Position numbers and translations under genes: made by a program. A DNA stretch of 64,000 nucleotides from Celeribacter baekdonensis (GTDB taxonomy: Bacteria; Pseudomonadota; Alphaproteobacteria; Rhodobacterales; Rhodobacteraceae). The notes below the pieces were generated by a model. That model had not been told where the DNA came from. It did no database searches and saw only the letters and a program-made list of their open reading frames with translations. Positions 25,725-34,968 of the stretch are shown here, piece after piece. Each line of letters opens with the position of its first letter. Position 1 is the first letter of the stretch. The stretch lies in NCBI RefSeq assembly GCF_900102315.1, contig NZ_FNBL01000006.1, positions 172,438 through 236,437 on the forward strand, written 5' to 3'.

Positions 25725-27020
25725 ATGAAAACTGGTGTGATGATTTGTGGCCATGGCTCGCGCAGCCAGGCCGCCGTGGACGAATTTGCCGTTTTGGCAG
25801 AGAAGCTTCCCGCCCTGTTGCCCGCCGATTGGATGGTGGATTACGGCTATCTTGAGTTTGCCAATCCGGTGATCCGCGACGGGTTGGACCGTCTGCGCGA
25901 GGCTGGATGCGAGCGCATTCTGGCCGTGCCCGGCATGTTGTTTGCCGCGATGCATGCGAAAAATGACATCCCGACCGTGCTCAACACCTATGCCGCCAAA
26001 CATGGCATCACCGTCAGCTATGGTCGCGAATTGGGCGTTGATCCCAAGATGATCGCCGCCGCCGGGGCGCGCGTGTGCGACGCCGTGGAGCGCGCGAATG
26101 CCGAGCTTGGGGACATGCCGCTGCATGAGACCGCTTTGGTCGTCATCGGGCGCGGCGCGTCTGATCCGGATGCCAATGGCAATGTCTCGAAAATCGCGCG
26201 GATGTTGTGGGAAGGCATGGGGTTTGGCTGGTGCGAAGTCGGCTATTCCGGTGTCACCTTTCCGCTTGTCGAACCCTGCCTGCAACATGTCACGAAACTC
26301 GGCTACAAACGCGTCATCGTGTTTCCATATTTCCTGTTCACGGGCATCCTGATCGACCGGATTTATGGTTTCACCGACCAAGTTGCGGCCCAGCACCCCG
26401 ACATTCAATTCGTCAAAGCCGGCTATTTGAATGATCACCCCAAAGTGTTGCAAACCTTTGCGGAACGGGTGTTGGAACAGGACGGCGACGTGCCGATCCC
26501 GAACTGTGGCATCTGTGCCTACCGCACCCAAGTGCTTGCGATCGAAGGCTTTGAGCCCCGCAAAATCACACCCGAAGAGCGCGCCGCTGTGCGTGAAAAC
26601 GGCAAGGGCCATCCGGCTTTCGGCGATGTGCCGCCGCCGACTTGTGTGCTGTGCAAATACCGCACGCAGGTGCTTGGGTTTGAGGCTGAGGTCGGTGCGG
26701 TTCAGGAGAGCCATCACCACCATGTCGAAGGCCAAGGCGCGTCTGCCCCCGGCTCGAATGTGGCCGATTGCGCGCTTTGCGATACGTTCTGTACGGGGCT
26801 GTGTCGTTTGGAAAACGCCGTGCATGTGCACCATCACCACGATCACACCCATGATCATGACCATAGCCACGATCATGCGCACAGCCATATCCACGGACAT
26901 GACCACGATCATCATTTTGACCATCACGACCATGGCCACTCCCATGATCACGTCCACCCGGAATACCCCCACGCCAAGCATCCGCACGGACCCGAATCCG
27001 CGCGCAAGTCTAAGGTCTGA
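25725..27020 (+). CDS. cbiX: Long CbiX-type cobalt chelatase with Cys motifs and His-rich tail
   Basis: The 431-residue product has two chelatase-fold halves in about residues 1-250 (GHGSRSQAAVDEF; VIGRGASDPDANGN). Three Cys clusters follow: CGICAYRTQVL (C261, C264), CVLCKYRTQVLG (C307, C310) and CALCDTFCTGLC (C349-C360). A C-terminal His/Asp run lies from about 370. CbiX inserts cobalt into sirohydrochlorin in the early-cobalt pathway. B. megaterium CbiX also has an Fe-S motif and a His-rich part, but the repeated C-x2-C-x-YRTQVL unit is unusual to me. In a locus with cobN its step is unclear. Confidence 0.85.
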   Translation: MKTGVMICGHGSRSQAAVDEFAVLAEKLPALLPADWMVDYGYLEFANPVIRDGLDRLREAGCERILAVPGMLFAAMHAKNDIPTVLNTYAAKHGITVSYGRELGVDPKMIAAAGARVCDAVERANAELGDMPLHETALVVIGRGASDPDANGNVSKIARMLWEGMGFGWCEVGYSGVTFPLVEPCLQHVTKLGYKRVIVFPYFLFTGILIDRIYGFTDQVAAQHPDIQFVKAGYLNDHPKVLQTFAERVLEQDGDVPIPNCGICAYRTQVLAIEGFEPRKITPEERAAVRENGKGHPAFGDVPPPTCVLCKYRTQVLGFEAEVGAVQESHHHHVEGQGASAPGSNVADCALCDTFCTGLCRLENAVHVHHHHDHTHDHDHSHDHAHSHIHGHDHDHHFDHHDHGHSHDHVHPEYPHAKHPHGPESARKSKV

Positions 27021-27025
27021 TCCCG

Positions 27026-27664
27026 GTGCGCCCCTATGACAAAGACCCGCAGTCGATCTATGCCCAAAGCTTTGCCACTGTGCGAAAAGAGGCGCGGTTG
27101 GATCGGTTTGACGCCGGGATGGAACGCCTCGCGATCCGTCTGATCCATGCCTGCGGCATGGTTGAGGTGGCGGACCGTTTGGCCTTTTCGCCCAATGCCT
27201 ATGCGGCTGGTCATGCCGCTTTGAGTGCGGGAGCGCCGATCCTATGTGATTGCGAAATGGTCGGCGCGGGCATCATCCGGCGCTACCTTCCCGCCGACAA
27301 TCAGGTGATCGTCACGCTCAATGACCCGCGCACACCTGAGCGTGCCAAAGAGATCGGCAACACCCGCTCCGCCGCCGCTGTTGAGCTATGGGAACCGCAT
27401 CTGAAAGGCGCTGTTGTTGCCATTGGCAATGCTCCGACCGCGCTGTTTCACCTGTTGGAATTGATCGACCAGGGCGCGCCCAAACCCGCTGTCATCCTCG
27501 GGTTTCCTGTGGGTTTTGTCGGCGCGGCAGAATCCAAAGCCGAACTGGCGGGTAACCCGCGCGGTTGCGATTTTGTCGCTTTGCGCGGCCGTCGCGGTGG
27601 ATCGGCCATGGCCTCGGCGGCGGTGAATGCGTTGGCCGTGGGATTGCCGGAGATCGGCGAATGA
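27026..27664 (+). CDS. cobH: Precorrin-8X methylmutase
   Basis: Moves the methyl group from C11 to C12 of the corrin ring, giving hydrogenobyrinate. The 212-residue product has the family motifs RLIHACGMVEV (with the active His), ILCDCEMVGAGI, and GFPVGFVGAAESK near the C-terminus. The start is GTG at 27026, five bases after the cbiX stop, with AAGG upstream. Its stop overlaps the cobL start as ATGA. Confidence 0.95.
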   Translation: MRPYDKDPQSIYAQSFATVRKEARLDRFDAGMERLAIRLIHACGMVEVADRLAFSPNAYAAGHAALSAGAPILCDCEMVGAGIIRRYLPADNQVIVTLNDPRTPERAKEIGNTRSAAAVELWEPHLKGAVVAIGNAPTALFHLLELIDQGAPKPAVILGFPVGFVGAAESKAELAGNPRGCDFVALRGRRGGSAMASAAVNALAVGLPEIGE

Positions 27665-28875
27665 GCATGGCCAAATGGCTTCACATCATCGGCCTCGGCG
27701 ACGATGGTTTTGAGAGTCTGAGCCCCGCCACGCGCAGCGTACTTGCGGATGCAGAGGTGATTTTTGGCGCGGAGCGTCACCATGCGCTGACCCCGTCGCT
27801 TACAGGGGAACGCCGGGCTTGGCCTTCGCCGTTCGATGCCTTGATCGAGGAGTTGAAAACCCTGCGGGGGCGTCGCGTGGCGGTGCTCGCAACGGGAGAT
27901 CCGCTTTGGTACTCAGTCGGTGCACGGATCGGGCGCGAGATCGACCCGGCTGAAATCTTGTATCATCCGCAACTGTCCGCCTTTCAACTCGCCTCGGCGC
28001 GCATGGGTTGGTCGCTTGCGGATGTGGAAACGCTGACGGTGCACGGACGCCCGGCAGAGCAAATCATTCCTTTTCTCAGTCCCGGAAAAAAATTGCTCAT
28101 TTTGACAAAAGACCAAAAAACACCGAAAGAAATATCCACTATTTTGAGTAATCTCGGTTTCGGACCTTCGCATTTGACTGTCTTGGCCCACATGGGAGGT
28201 GCGAACGAGGTCCGCTTTGATGGTTCCGCCGAAAATTGGTCCCATGAGGTGCCGGACTTTCACACACTCGCGGTCGACTGCATCGCCGAGGAGGACGCAA
28301 GGCCTTTGCCCCGTTTTGGTCTGCCCGACAGCGCCTTTGTCTCTGATGGGACTATGACCAAGCAAGAGGTCCGTGTCATCACTCTGGCCAAACTCGCGCC
28401 AAGGCGTGGCGCGCTGCTTTGGGACATCGGCTGTGGTTCTGGCTCGGTCGCGATCGAATGGATGCGCGCGGCGCGCGATGCCCGCGCCATCGGGATCGAA
28501 TGCCGTGCCGATCGCCGCGCCCTTGCGGTGCAAAACGCGCTGGCCCTTGGCGCGCCGGGTCTCAAACTGATTGATGCCACCGCGCCTGAAGGGCTTGCCA
28601 ATCTGCCAATGCCGGATGCGGTGTTCATCGGCGGCGGTTTGACGCGCGCGGTGTTTGAGGCCGCATGGGCCGCACTCGCACCATTTGGACGTTTGGTGGC
28701 CAATGCGGTGACGCTTGAAGGTGAGGCCATGTTGGTTGCACTGCGCAACGAATTTGGCGGTGACTTAACCCGCCTGTCGGTGTCGCGGGCCAAACCTGTG
28801 GGCGCTCTTTCGGGCTGGAAGCCATTCATGCCGGTCACCCAATGGAGCCTGACCAAAGGAGGGTGCGCATCATGA
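27661..28875 (+). CDS. cobL: Precorrin-6Y C5,15-methyltransferase (decarboxylating)
   Basis: A fused CbiE-CbiT enzyme that methylates C5 and C15 and removes the acetate side-chain carboxyl. The 404-residue product has an N-terminal tetrapyrrole methylase domain (IIGLGDDG; VLATGDPLWY) and a C-terminal class I SAM domain from about residue 230 (LLWDIGCGSGSVAIEWM). The start at 27661 overlaps the cobH stop (ATGA). A second Met two codons later is also possible. A locally AT-rich stretch around 28080-28150 falls in the linker. Confidence 0.95.
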   Translation: MSMAKWLHIIGLGDDGFESLSPATRSVLADAEVIFGAERHHALTPSLTGERRAWPSPFDALIEELKTLRGRRVAVLATGDPLWYSVGARIGREIDPAEILYHPQLSAFQLASARMGWSLADVETLTVHGRPAEQIIPFLSPGKKLLILTKDQKTPKEISTILSNLGFGPSHLTVLAHMGGANEVRFDGSAENWSHEVPDFHTLAVDCIAEEDARPLPRFGLPDSAFVSDGTMTKQEVRVITLAKLAPRRGALLWDIGCGSGSVAIEWMRAARDARAIGIECRADRRALAVQNALALGAPGLKLIDATAPEGLANLPMPDAVFIGGGLTRAVFEAAWAALAPFGRLVANAVTLEGEAMLVALRNEFGGDLTRLSVSRAKPVGALSGWKPFMPVTQWSLTKGGCAS

Positions 28876-29588
28876 GTGGGACTGTGTATGGCATCGGTCT
28901 TGGCCCCGGCGACCCGGAGTTGATGACGCTCAAAGCCGCCCGCCTGATTGGTTCGGCCAAAGTGATCGCCTATCCAACCTTAGCGGGCGGCGCGTCTTTT
29001 GCCCGCTCGATTGCGGCGGCGTATATCCCCGAGGGCACACGCGAGATTGTCATGGATGTGCCGATGACCGTGGACCGCGCGCCCGCACAGGCGGCCTATG
29101 ACATCGGCGCGGATGCGATCCGATGCGCGTTGGATGCGGGCGAGGATGTGGTCGTTTTGTGTGAAGGCGATCCGTTTTTCTACGGCTCTTTCATGTATCT
29201 TTTTGCCCGCCTCAAACGCGACTATGCGGTCAAAGTCGTGCCCGGCGTGACCTCTGTGACCGCCTGTGCCGCCGTCGCCGGATTGCCTATGGCGGCACGC
29301 AATGAGGTGGTCACCATCCTGCCCGCGCCGGAACTTGTCGCACGCATGGAGGGTGGACATCCTATGGATGTGCTGCACAGCTCCGACACTCTTGTGGTGA
29401 TGAAACTTGGCCGCCATTTCGCCCGCGTGCGCGCGGCGATTGAGGCGGCGGGGCTGACTGAGAAAGCCGTCTATATCGAACGGGCCTCAACGCCTCATGA
29501 GGTGGTCCTGCCACTGTCGCAAGCGCCCGAAAAGGCACCGTATTTTTCTATGATCCTCATCGTGAAAGGGGCTGATCCATGGCTGTGA
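28872..29588 (+). CDS. cobI: Precorrin-2 C20-methyltransferase
   Basis: SAM-dependent tetrapyrrole methylase. The 238-residue product shows YGIGLGPGDPELMTLKA at the N-terminus, LCEGDPFFYGSFMY and VPGVTSVTACAAV, all family motifs. The start overlaps the cobL stop as ATGA (28872-28875). Its last ten bases overlap the next gene. It could accept the cobalt form (CbiL activity), since CbiX is encoded upstream; the sequence does not decide. Confidence 0.95.
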   Translation: MSGTVYGIGLGPGDPELMTLKAARLIGSAKVIAYPTLAGGASFARSIAAAYIPEGTREIVMDVPMTVDRAPAQAAYDIGADAIRCALDAGEDVVVLCEGDPFFYGSFMYLFARLKRDYAVKVVPGVTSVTACAAVAGLPMAARNEVVTILPAPELVARMEGGHPMDVLHSSDTLVVMKLGRHFARVRAAIEAAGLTEKAVYIERASTPHEVVLPLSQAPEKAPYFSMILIVKGADPWL

Positions 29589-31405
29589 GCCCGGTAGTCA
29601 TCGCACTCAACGCGTCTGGCGAAAAGACCGCCGCCCGCATTGCCGTCGCATTCGGGTTTGAACTCCATGGACGCGAGGGGCGCATAGAGGCAAAGATCAG
29701 CTTTGCCAATGCGTTAGACCATGTGCGCACATTGTTTGCGGCGGGCGTTCCGGTGATTGGAGTGTGTGCCTCGGGCATCTTGATCCGCGCCGTGGCCCCT
29801 TTGCTCTCAGACAAAAAGACCGAACCACCGGTGATTTCGGTCTCTGACGATGGGTCCGTGGTTGTGCCGCTTTTGGGCGGGCATCGCGGGGCCAATCGCT
29901 TGGCCTTGGAGATTGCGCAGGTGCTGGACGCCAAAGCGGCGATCACGACGGCGGGCGACGTGTCGATGGGCATCGCTTTGGACGAACCGCCGCTTGGATG
30001 GCGCTTGGGCAATCCAGAAAATGCCAAATCGACCATGGCCGCAATGTTGGCCCATGGCGGCGCATTGGTGACGGGCGATGAGGCGGGCAAGGCGGCGTGG
30101 TTGGCGGATGTTCCACTGGCCGAGGGGGCGGAGTTGATCTGTACCGTGCAGGACACGGTGCAGCAGGTATCTGCACCCGGTGAGACGACCCTCGTGTATC
30201 ACCCGCAACGCTATGTTCTCGGTGTCGGTTGTTCTCGCAACTGCCCATCTGAGGAGCTTGCCAATCTGGTTGGCACGCTGTTGCAAAAGGCCAATATTTC
30301 ACCCAAGGCATTGGCCGCGATCGCGACCGTGGATGTGAAGGCGGATGAACCGGCGATTTTGGCATTGGCGAAATCCTTTGATGTTCCGCTGCGCCTGTTC
30401 ACGGCGGCAGAGCTTGAGGCCGAAACGCCACGCTGTGCCACCACGTCGGAGGTGGTGTTTGCGGAAATTGGCAGCCATGGCGTGGCCGAAAACGCCGCTC
30501 TGGCCTGTGGTGGCGCTTTGGTGACGCTTGATCAGCCAAAGATCAAAAGCGCGATGGCCACGGCTGCTTTGGCGGTCTCGGGTGAGGTGATCGCGACGCT
30601 TCATGGCCGTCCGCGTGGACGTCTGTCCGTGGTTGGTATCGGTCCGGGGCAGGCGGCATGGCGCACGCCGGAAGTGTCCAAACTTGTCGCGGAGGCCGAA
30701 GAACTCGTTGGTTATGGCCTCTATATTGATCTTTTGGGTCCATTGGCGGTTGGAAAAATCCGTTCCGATTTCCCGTTGGGTGGCGAAGAGGATCGGTGTC
30801 GCTATGCGTTGGAACAGGCCGCCAAAGGCAAAAATGTTGCACTGGTCTGTTCGGGCGATGCGGGGATTTATGCCATGGGCGCATTGGTGTTTGAGCTGTT
30901 GGATCGTGGACCGAAAGACCATGGCGTATCGGACGCCGCGCATCGGGTTGAGGTGATCTGTTCGCCGGGTGTTTCGGCGCTGCAAGGGGCCGCTGCGCGT
31001 GCAGGTGCACCTTTGGGCCATGATTTCTGTGCCATCTCGCTGTCGGATCTTTTGACTCCACGCGCGGATATTATTCGCCGTCTCAAGGCGGCGGCAGAGG
31101 GCGATTTTGTCATTGCCTTCTACAACCCGGTGTCGAAAAAACGCCGCACGCTTTTGTCTGAGGCGCGGGATATTTTGCTCCAGCATCGCCCAGCAGACAC
31201 ACCGGTGATGTTGGCGTCGAACCTTGGACGGCCGACAGAATATGTCCGCTACCGTCGCTTGGAGGACTTGCGGGTGGATGAGGTCGATATGTTGACTGTG
31301 GTTCTCATTGGCTCGTCCAACTCTCGCCTTGCCCAGCTTGGTGAAGGCCCGCGCATGTACACGCCGCGTGGCTATGCCCGCAAAATTGATGGAGACCTCG
31401 CATGA
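29579..31405 (+). CDS. cobJ: CbiG-CobJ fusion: corrin ring-contraction protein
   Basis: A 608-residue fusion. Residues about 1-335 match CbiG: GVCASGILIRAVAPLL and LGGHRGANRLA (CbiG_N), then YVLGVGCSRNCPSEEL and EIGSHGVAENAAL (CbiG_C, the part related to CobE). From about residue 345 a precorrin-3B C17-methyltransferase follows (LSVVGIGPG; CSGDAGIYAMG; SPGVSALQGAAARAG; FYNPVSKKR). CobJ acts in the aerobic route with CobG or CobZ, whereas CbiG opens the lactone in the anaerobic route. No cobG is in the window. The start overlaps cobI by ten bases. Confidence 0.92.
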   Translation: MAVSPVVIALNASGEKTAARIAVAFGFELHGREGRIEAKISFANALDHVRTLFAAGVPVIGVCASGILIRAVAPLLSDKKTEPPVISVSDDGSVVVPLLGGHRGANRLALEIAQVLDAKAAITTAGDVSMGIALDEPPLGWRLGNPENAKSTMAAMLAHGGALVTGDEAGKAAWLADVPLAEGAELICTVQDTVQQVSAPGETTLVYHPQRYVLGVGCSRNCPSEELANLVGTLLQKANISPKALAAIATVDVKADEPAILALAKSFDVPLRLFTAAELEAETPRCATTSEVVFAEIGSHGVAENAALACGGALVTLDQPKIKSAMATAALAVSGEVIATLHGRPRGRLSVVGIGPGQAAWRTPEVSKLVAEAEELVGYGLYIDLLGPLAVGKIRSDFPLGGEEDRCRYALEQAAKGKNVALVCSGDAGIYAMGALVFELLDRGPKDHGVSDAAHRVEVICSPGVSALQGAAARAGAPLGHDFCAISLSDLLTPRADIIRRLKAAAEGDFVIAFYNPVSKKRRTLLSEARDILLQHRPADTPVMLASNLGRPTEYVRYRRLEDLRVDEVDMLTVVLIGSSNSRLAQLGEGPRMYTPRGYARKIDGDLA

Positions 31406-32169
31406 CTGTTTTCTTTATTGGCGCAGGGCCGGGCGATCCTGAGCTTTTGACCAAAAAGGCCGAGCGGATCATCGGCGAATGCCCGGTTTGTTTGTATGCG
31501 GGCTCTTTGGTTCCGGCGGAGGTGGTCGCCTGTGCCCCCGAGGGGGCGCGGGTTTTGGATACGGCACCGATGACGCTGGATGACACCCATGCGGAAATCA
31601 AAATGGCACATGAAAAGGGATTTAATGTTGCGCGTGTGCACAGCGGCGACCCTTCTTTGTACGGCGCAATTGCCGAGCAAATTCGTCGGTTGCGCGCCGA
31701 TGGGATCGACTATGAGATCATCCCCGGCGTGCCCGCCTATGCCGCCGCTGCCGCCGCTTTGGGGCAGGAGTTGACCATCCCGGAGATCGCGCAGAGCATC
31801 ATCCTGACCCGTGTGTCGATGAAATCCACGTCGATGCCTGCGGGCGAGACGCTTGAGAATTTCGCCAAAACCGGCGCGACCTTGGCGATCCATCTGGGCA
31901 TTCGCAACCTGCGCGAAATCGAACGGCAATTGGTGCCCTATTATGGCGCGGAATGTCCCGTTGCGGTGGCGTATCGCGTGGGTTGGCCGGACCAGATGTT
32001 GATCCGTGGCACGTTGAGCGACATTCGCGAGAAAGCGCGCGAGGCGAAAATCACCCGAACCGCCTTGATCCTTGTTGGGCCAGCCTTGGGTGAGGTCGCG
32101 GATTTCAAAGACAGTGCGCTCTATGATCCTAAAATGCCGCATGTGCTGCGCCCGAAAGTGACGCTGTAA
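31402..32169 (+). CDS. cobM: Precorrin-4 C11-methyltransferase
   Basis: A tetrapyrrole methylase of 255 residues with the signature FIGAGPGDPELLTKKA at the start, HSGDPSLYGAIAEQ, IPGVPAYAAAAAALG, and the CobM-specific TRVSMKSTSMPAGETL. It methylates C11 after ring contraction. It is the last gene of the cbiX-cobM operon, with an ATGA overlap to the fusion gene before it. No cobK follows; the next gene is unrelated. Confidence 0.95.
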   Translation: MTVFFIGAGPGDPELLTKKAERIIGECPVCLYAGSLVPAEVVACAPEGARVLDTAPMTLDDTHAEIKMAHEKGFNVARVHSGDPSLYGAIAEQIRRLRADGIDYEIIPGVPAYAAAAAALGQELTIPEIAQSIILTRVSMKSTSMPAGETLENFAKTGATLAIHLGIRNLREIERQLVPYYGAECPVAVAYRVGWPDQMLIRGTLSDIREKAREAKITRTALILVGPALGEVADFKDSALYDPKMPHVLRPKVTL

Positions 32170-32294
32170 ACTGCGGCAATCAGGTGACTCTTGGGGACGG
32201 GATGCAATCTGCCGTTACGGTTAACTTGACCGAAACCAATCTAGGTCCATCTTTAGACTATCACTCAACCGGTGAACCGCTCGGGAGATTTGAG

Positions 32295-32648
32295 ATGTCT
32301 GATTTTCTGCCCAAAGAAGTCCGTGAAGGCTTAGAACAGGCACGTAAGGCCAAGCTGAAACGCCGCTCTCGTTTGCGCGTGCGCGTGGGGGATATGACCT
32401 ATCCCATCCTGCGGTCTTGGGAGACGGGGTTTGCGCTGGATCGTGAAAATTCCACGCATTTGCGGGGGCTTGTGGATGTGTATGACGGCTCAAAGTATCT
32501 CTATCAGGCACTGATCGTGGCCGCGCAGGAAGACGGTCAAGAGATGAGTTTTGATTTTAAACGCGCGACACTTGCAACCGACAAGCCGCCTTTGGATTAC
32601 GACCGAGCCGATGACGCCCCGGTCGCGCTTTTGCCGATCTTTCACTGA
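32295..32648 (+). CDS. Hypothetical protein with weak PilZ-like features
   Basis: A 117-residue soluble protein. It starts MSDFLPKEVREGLEQARKAK, then a basic KRRSRLRVRVGD and later SWETGFALD. The spacing of an R-x-x-x-R-like run before an S-x-x-x-G run recalls a PilZ c-di-GMP-binding barrel, but the match is too weak to assert. The ATG at 32295 has GGGAG upstream; an earlier in-frame GTG-type start would overlap the promoter space. It converges on the aminotransferase gene with a 7-base overlap. Confidence 0.6.
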   Translation: MSDFLPKEVREGLEQARKAKLKRRSRLRVRVGDMTYPILRSWETGFALDRENSTHLRGLVDVYDGSKYLYQALIVAAQEDGQEMSFDFKRATLATDKPPLDYDRADDAPVALLPIFH

Positions 32649-33820
32649 AGATCGCTGAAGGCCTCGGTCAAACGGGTACAGGCGGTTTCGACAATGCTGC
32701 GCGGCGTGGCCAAATTGAAGCGTAGAAAGGTTTCACCGCCTTTGCCAAAGGTCGGACCATGGTTTGGCGCAATGCGGGCGGATTTTTCGACCCGCGCGGT
32801 GAACTCTTCGCGGCTCATGCCGGTGCCGGAAAAATCCACCCAAGCCAGATAGGTTGCTTCGAGTGGCATCGAGGTCAGGCCGGGGATCGCGGCGAGGGCC
32901 GCATCGAATATTGCACGGTTGCCGTCCAAATACTCCACCAGCGCGTCAACCCACGCCGCCCCTTCGGGCGAATAGGCGGCGGTGGCCATTTCCAAACCAA
33001 AGGAGTTGGGTGAAATACCCAAGGCACCCATCCGAGCCGCAAAGCGCGCGCGCAAGGCGGGATCGGGGATGATCACATTACCCGAATGCGTGCCCGCGAT
33101 GTTAAACGTCTTGGTCGTCGCCGTCATCATCACCAAACGATCCGAAATCCCGTTGATCAAGGCCATCGGCGTATGCGTCTGGCCGGGCATCACCAGATCG
33201 TGGTGAATCTCGTCTGAGACAAGGATCAAATCATGGCGTTTGCAAAACTCTGCGACGCCTTCCAACTCGGCGCGGGTCCAAACACGACCGCCCGGATTGT
33301 GCGGTGAGCACAACACCAACATGGTCTCGCGACCCGTCATCTGCGCATCCCAAGCGTCGAAATCGAGGGTATAGCGGCCATCATTCAGCGCCAATTCACA
33401 TTCAACAACCTCGCGCCCGGCGGCTTTGATCACGCGGGCAAAGGCGTGATACACAGGCGTCATCAAGACCACACCATCGCCGGGTTGGGTGAAGGTATCA
33501 ACGCAAAGCCCGGTGCCATTGACCAAACCATGAGTGGTAAAAATCCAATTGGGCTCAATGTCCCAGCCATGGCGGTTTTTCATCCACCATCCAATGGCGG
33601 CCCGGTAGTCGCTGTCATCACCGAAATAGCCGTAAATGCCATGGGCGGCCATTTTTTCTACCGCCTTTTGTACACAGACGGGCGGGCGGAAATCCATGTC
33701 GGCCACCCACATCGCAATCCCGTCTTCTTTCGGCACACCGTAGAGCGGCTCCATCATGTCCCATTTCGAACAATGGGTGCCAAAACGGGGGATCACGTCG
33801 TCAAAAAATGGCTGGGTCAT
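32642..33820 (-). CDS. PatB/MalY-type pyridoxal-phosphate C-S lyase
   Basis: A 392-residue fold-type I PLP enzyme. It starts with the family's FDDVIPRFGTHCSKWD, then IAMWVADMDFRPP, LCSPHNPGGRVWTRAEL, VSDEIHHDLVMPG, and TATTKTFNIAGTHSGN with the PLP-binding Lys. PatB/MalY enzymes cleave cystathionine or other C-S bonds. Start at 33820 (MTQPFFDDV) is the conserved one. It is divergent from the deformylase run. Confidence 0.92.
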   Translation of the reverse strand: MTQPFFDDVIPRFGTHCSKWDMMEPLYGVPKEDGIAMWVADMDFRPPVCVQKAVEKMAAHGIYGYFGDDSDYRAAIGWWMKNRHGWDIEPNWIFTTHGLVNGTGLCVDTFTQPGDGVVLMTPVYHAFARVIKAAGREVVECELALNDGRYTLDFDAWDAQMTGRETMLVLCSPHNPGGRVWTRAELEGVAEFCKRHDLILVSDEIHHDLVMPGQTHTPMALINGISDRLVMMTATTKTFNIAGTHSGNVIIPDPALRARFAARMGALGISPNSFGLEMATAAYSPEGAAWVDALVEYLDGNRAIFDAALAAIPGLTSMPLEATYLAWVDFSGTGMSREEFTARVEKSARIAPNHGPTFGKGGETFLRFNLATPRSIVETACTRLTEAFSDLQ

Positions 33821-33955
33821 GGGGGCTCCTGATCTGTTGCGTTCAGGGTAATCAGCACAAGAGGGGAAGGGAAACCACAATTCTTGATCAAGGGCGTTGC
33901 GCTCTTTGATGGCGGGGAGTTGCGCGGGCGGCGCGGTTTGACTAAATGCATATTC

Positions 33956-34477
33956 ATGACCCTGAAACCGATCCTCATCCACCCCGACCCGCGCCTGAAA
34001 AAGGTCTGTGACCCTGTGACCGAGTTCGACCGCGACTTGGCCCGGTTTGCCGACGATATGTTACAGACCATGTATGAGGCGCCGGGTATTGGCCTTGCCG
34101 CGCCGCAGGTTGGTTTGACCAAACGCATGTTGGTGATGGATTGCGCCAAGGAGGCCAATGGCACGCCGGAACCGATGGTCTTGGTGAACCCGGCGGTGAC
34201 CTGGTCGAGCGAGGAAAAGAACGTCTACGAAGAGGGCTGCCTGTCGATCCCCGGTCAATATGCCGATGTGGAACGGCCGAAAAGCGTGCGGGTGAGTTGG
34301 CTTGATGTCGAAGGCAAGGCGCATGAAGAGGAATTCGATGCGCTGTGGGCCACCTGTGTTCAGCATGAAATCGACCACCTCGACGGCATTTTGTTCATTG
34401 ATTATCTCAAGCCGCTCAAACGCCAGATGATCACCCGCAAAATGCAAAAACTCAAACGTGATCGGACGCGGGCCTGA
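33956..34477 (+). CDS. def: Peptide deformylase (complete active site)
   Basis: Removes the formyl group from the N-terminal Met of new proteins. The 173-residue product has all three motifs: GIGLAAPQVG (44-53), EGCLS with metal ligand Cys95, and QHEIDH with ligands His138 and His142 and catalytic Glu139. It is the first of three adjacent deformylase-type genes, followed by fmt; the order def-fmt is common, the tripling is not. The ATG at 33956 gives the usual N-terminus (MTLKPILIHPDPRL). Confidence 0.95.
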   Translation: MTLKPILIHPDPRLKKVCDPVTEFDRDLARFADDMLQTMYEAPGIGLAAPQVGLTKRMLVMDCAKEANGTPEPMVLVNPAVTWSSEEKNVYEEGCLSIPGQYADVERPKSVRVSWLDVEGKAHEEEFDALWATCVQHEIDHLDGILFIDYLKPLKRQMITRKMQKLKRDRTRA

Positions 34478-34968
34478 TGGCCGTTTTGGAGATTTTGCTT
34501 TGGCCGGATGCGCGGCTGAGTACGCTCTGTGCCCCGGTGGATCAGATCACGGACACGATTCGCAAGCTGGTCGCGGATATGTTTGACACCATGTATGCCG
34601 CTCCGGGACGCGGTTTGGCGGGACCGCAAGTCGGCGCGATGCTGCGGTTGTTTGTCATGGATGCGACGTGGAAAGAGGGGGTCAAATCGCCCCTCGTGAT
34701 GATCAATCCCGAAATCCTGTCCCACTCTGATGATCGCGTCGAAATGGATGAGGTCTGCCTGTCCATTCCCGGTGTGGAAGCGCCCGTGACCCGACCCACT
34801 CGAATCACGATCCGTTGGATGGATTTGGACGGCGAGACACATGTCCGCGAGATGGACGGGGCAGAGGCCCGCATCGCCCAACACGAATTCGATCACCTCA
34901 ATGGCCGTGTGCATTTTGATCGTCTCGATGCCAAAGCCCGCGCCCATTTGGAGGCCGCATATCTATGA
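34477..34968 (+). CDS. Peptide deformylase paralogue 2 (active-site residues kept, EVCLS variant)
   Basis: A 163-residue deformylase homologue. It keeps GRGLAGPQVG, Cys94 and QHEFDH (His136, Glu137, His140), but the EGCLS motif reads EVCLS, a substitution also seen in type III or variant deformylases. It is therefore probably metal-binding and may be active. Its start overlaps the def stop by one base (TGATG). It may act on different substrates or conditions; that is inference. Confidence 0.85.
   Translation: MAVLEILLWPDARLSTLCAPVDQITDTIRKLVADMFDTMYAAPGRGLAGPQVGAMLRLFVMDATWKEGVKSPLVMINPEILSHSDDRVEMDEVCLSIPGVEAPVTRPTRITIRWMDLDGETHVREMDGAEARIAQHEFDHLNGRVHFDRLDAKARAHLEAAYL

Noticed and set aside
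25440..26987. 515-codon frame opposite cbiX
   Set aside because: Antisense to cbiX; the Met/Val-rich start is the complement of the His-rich tail.
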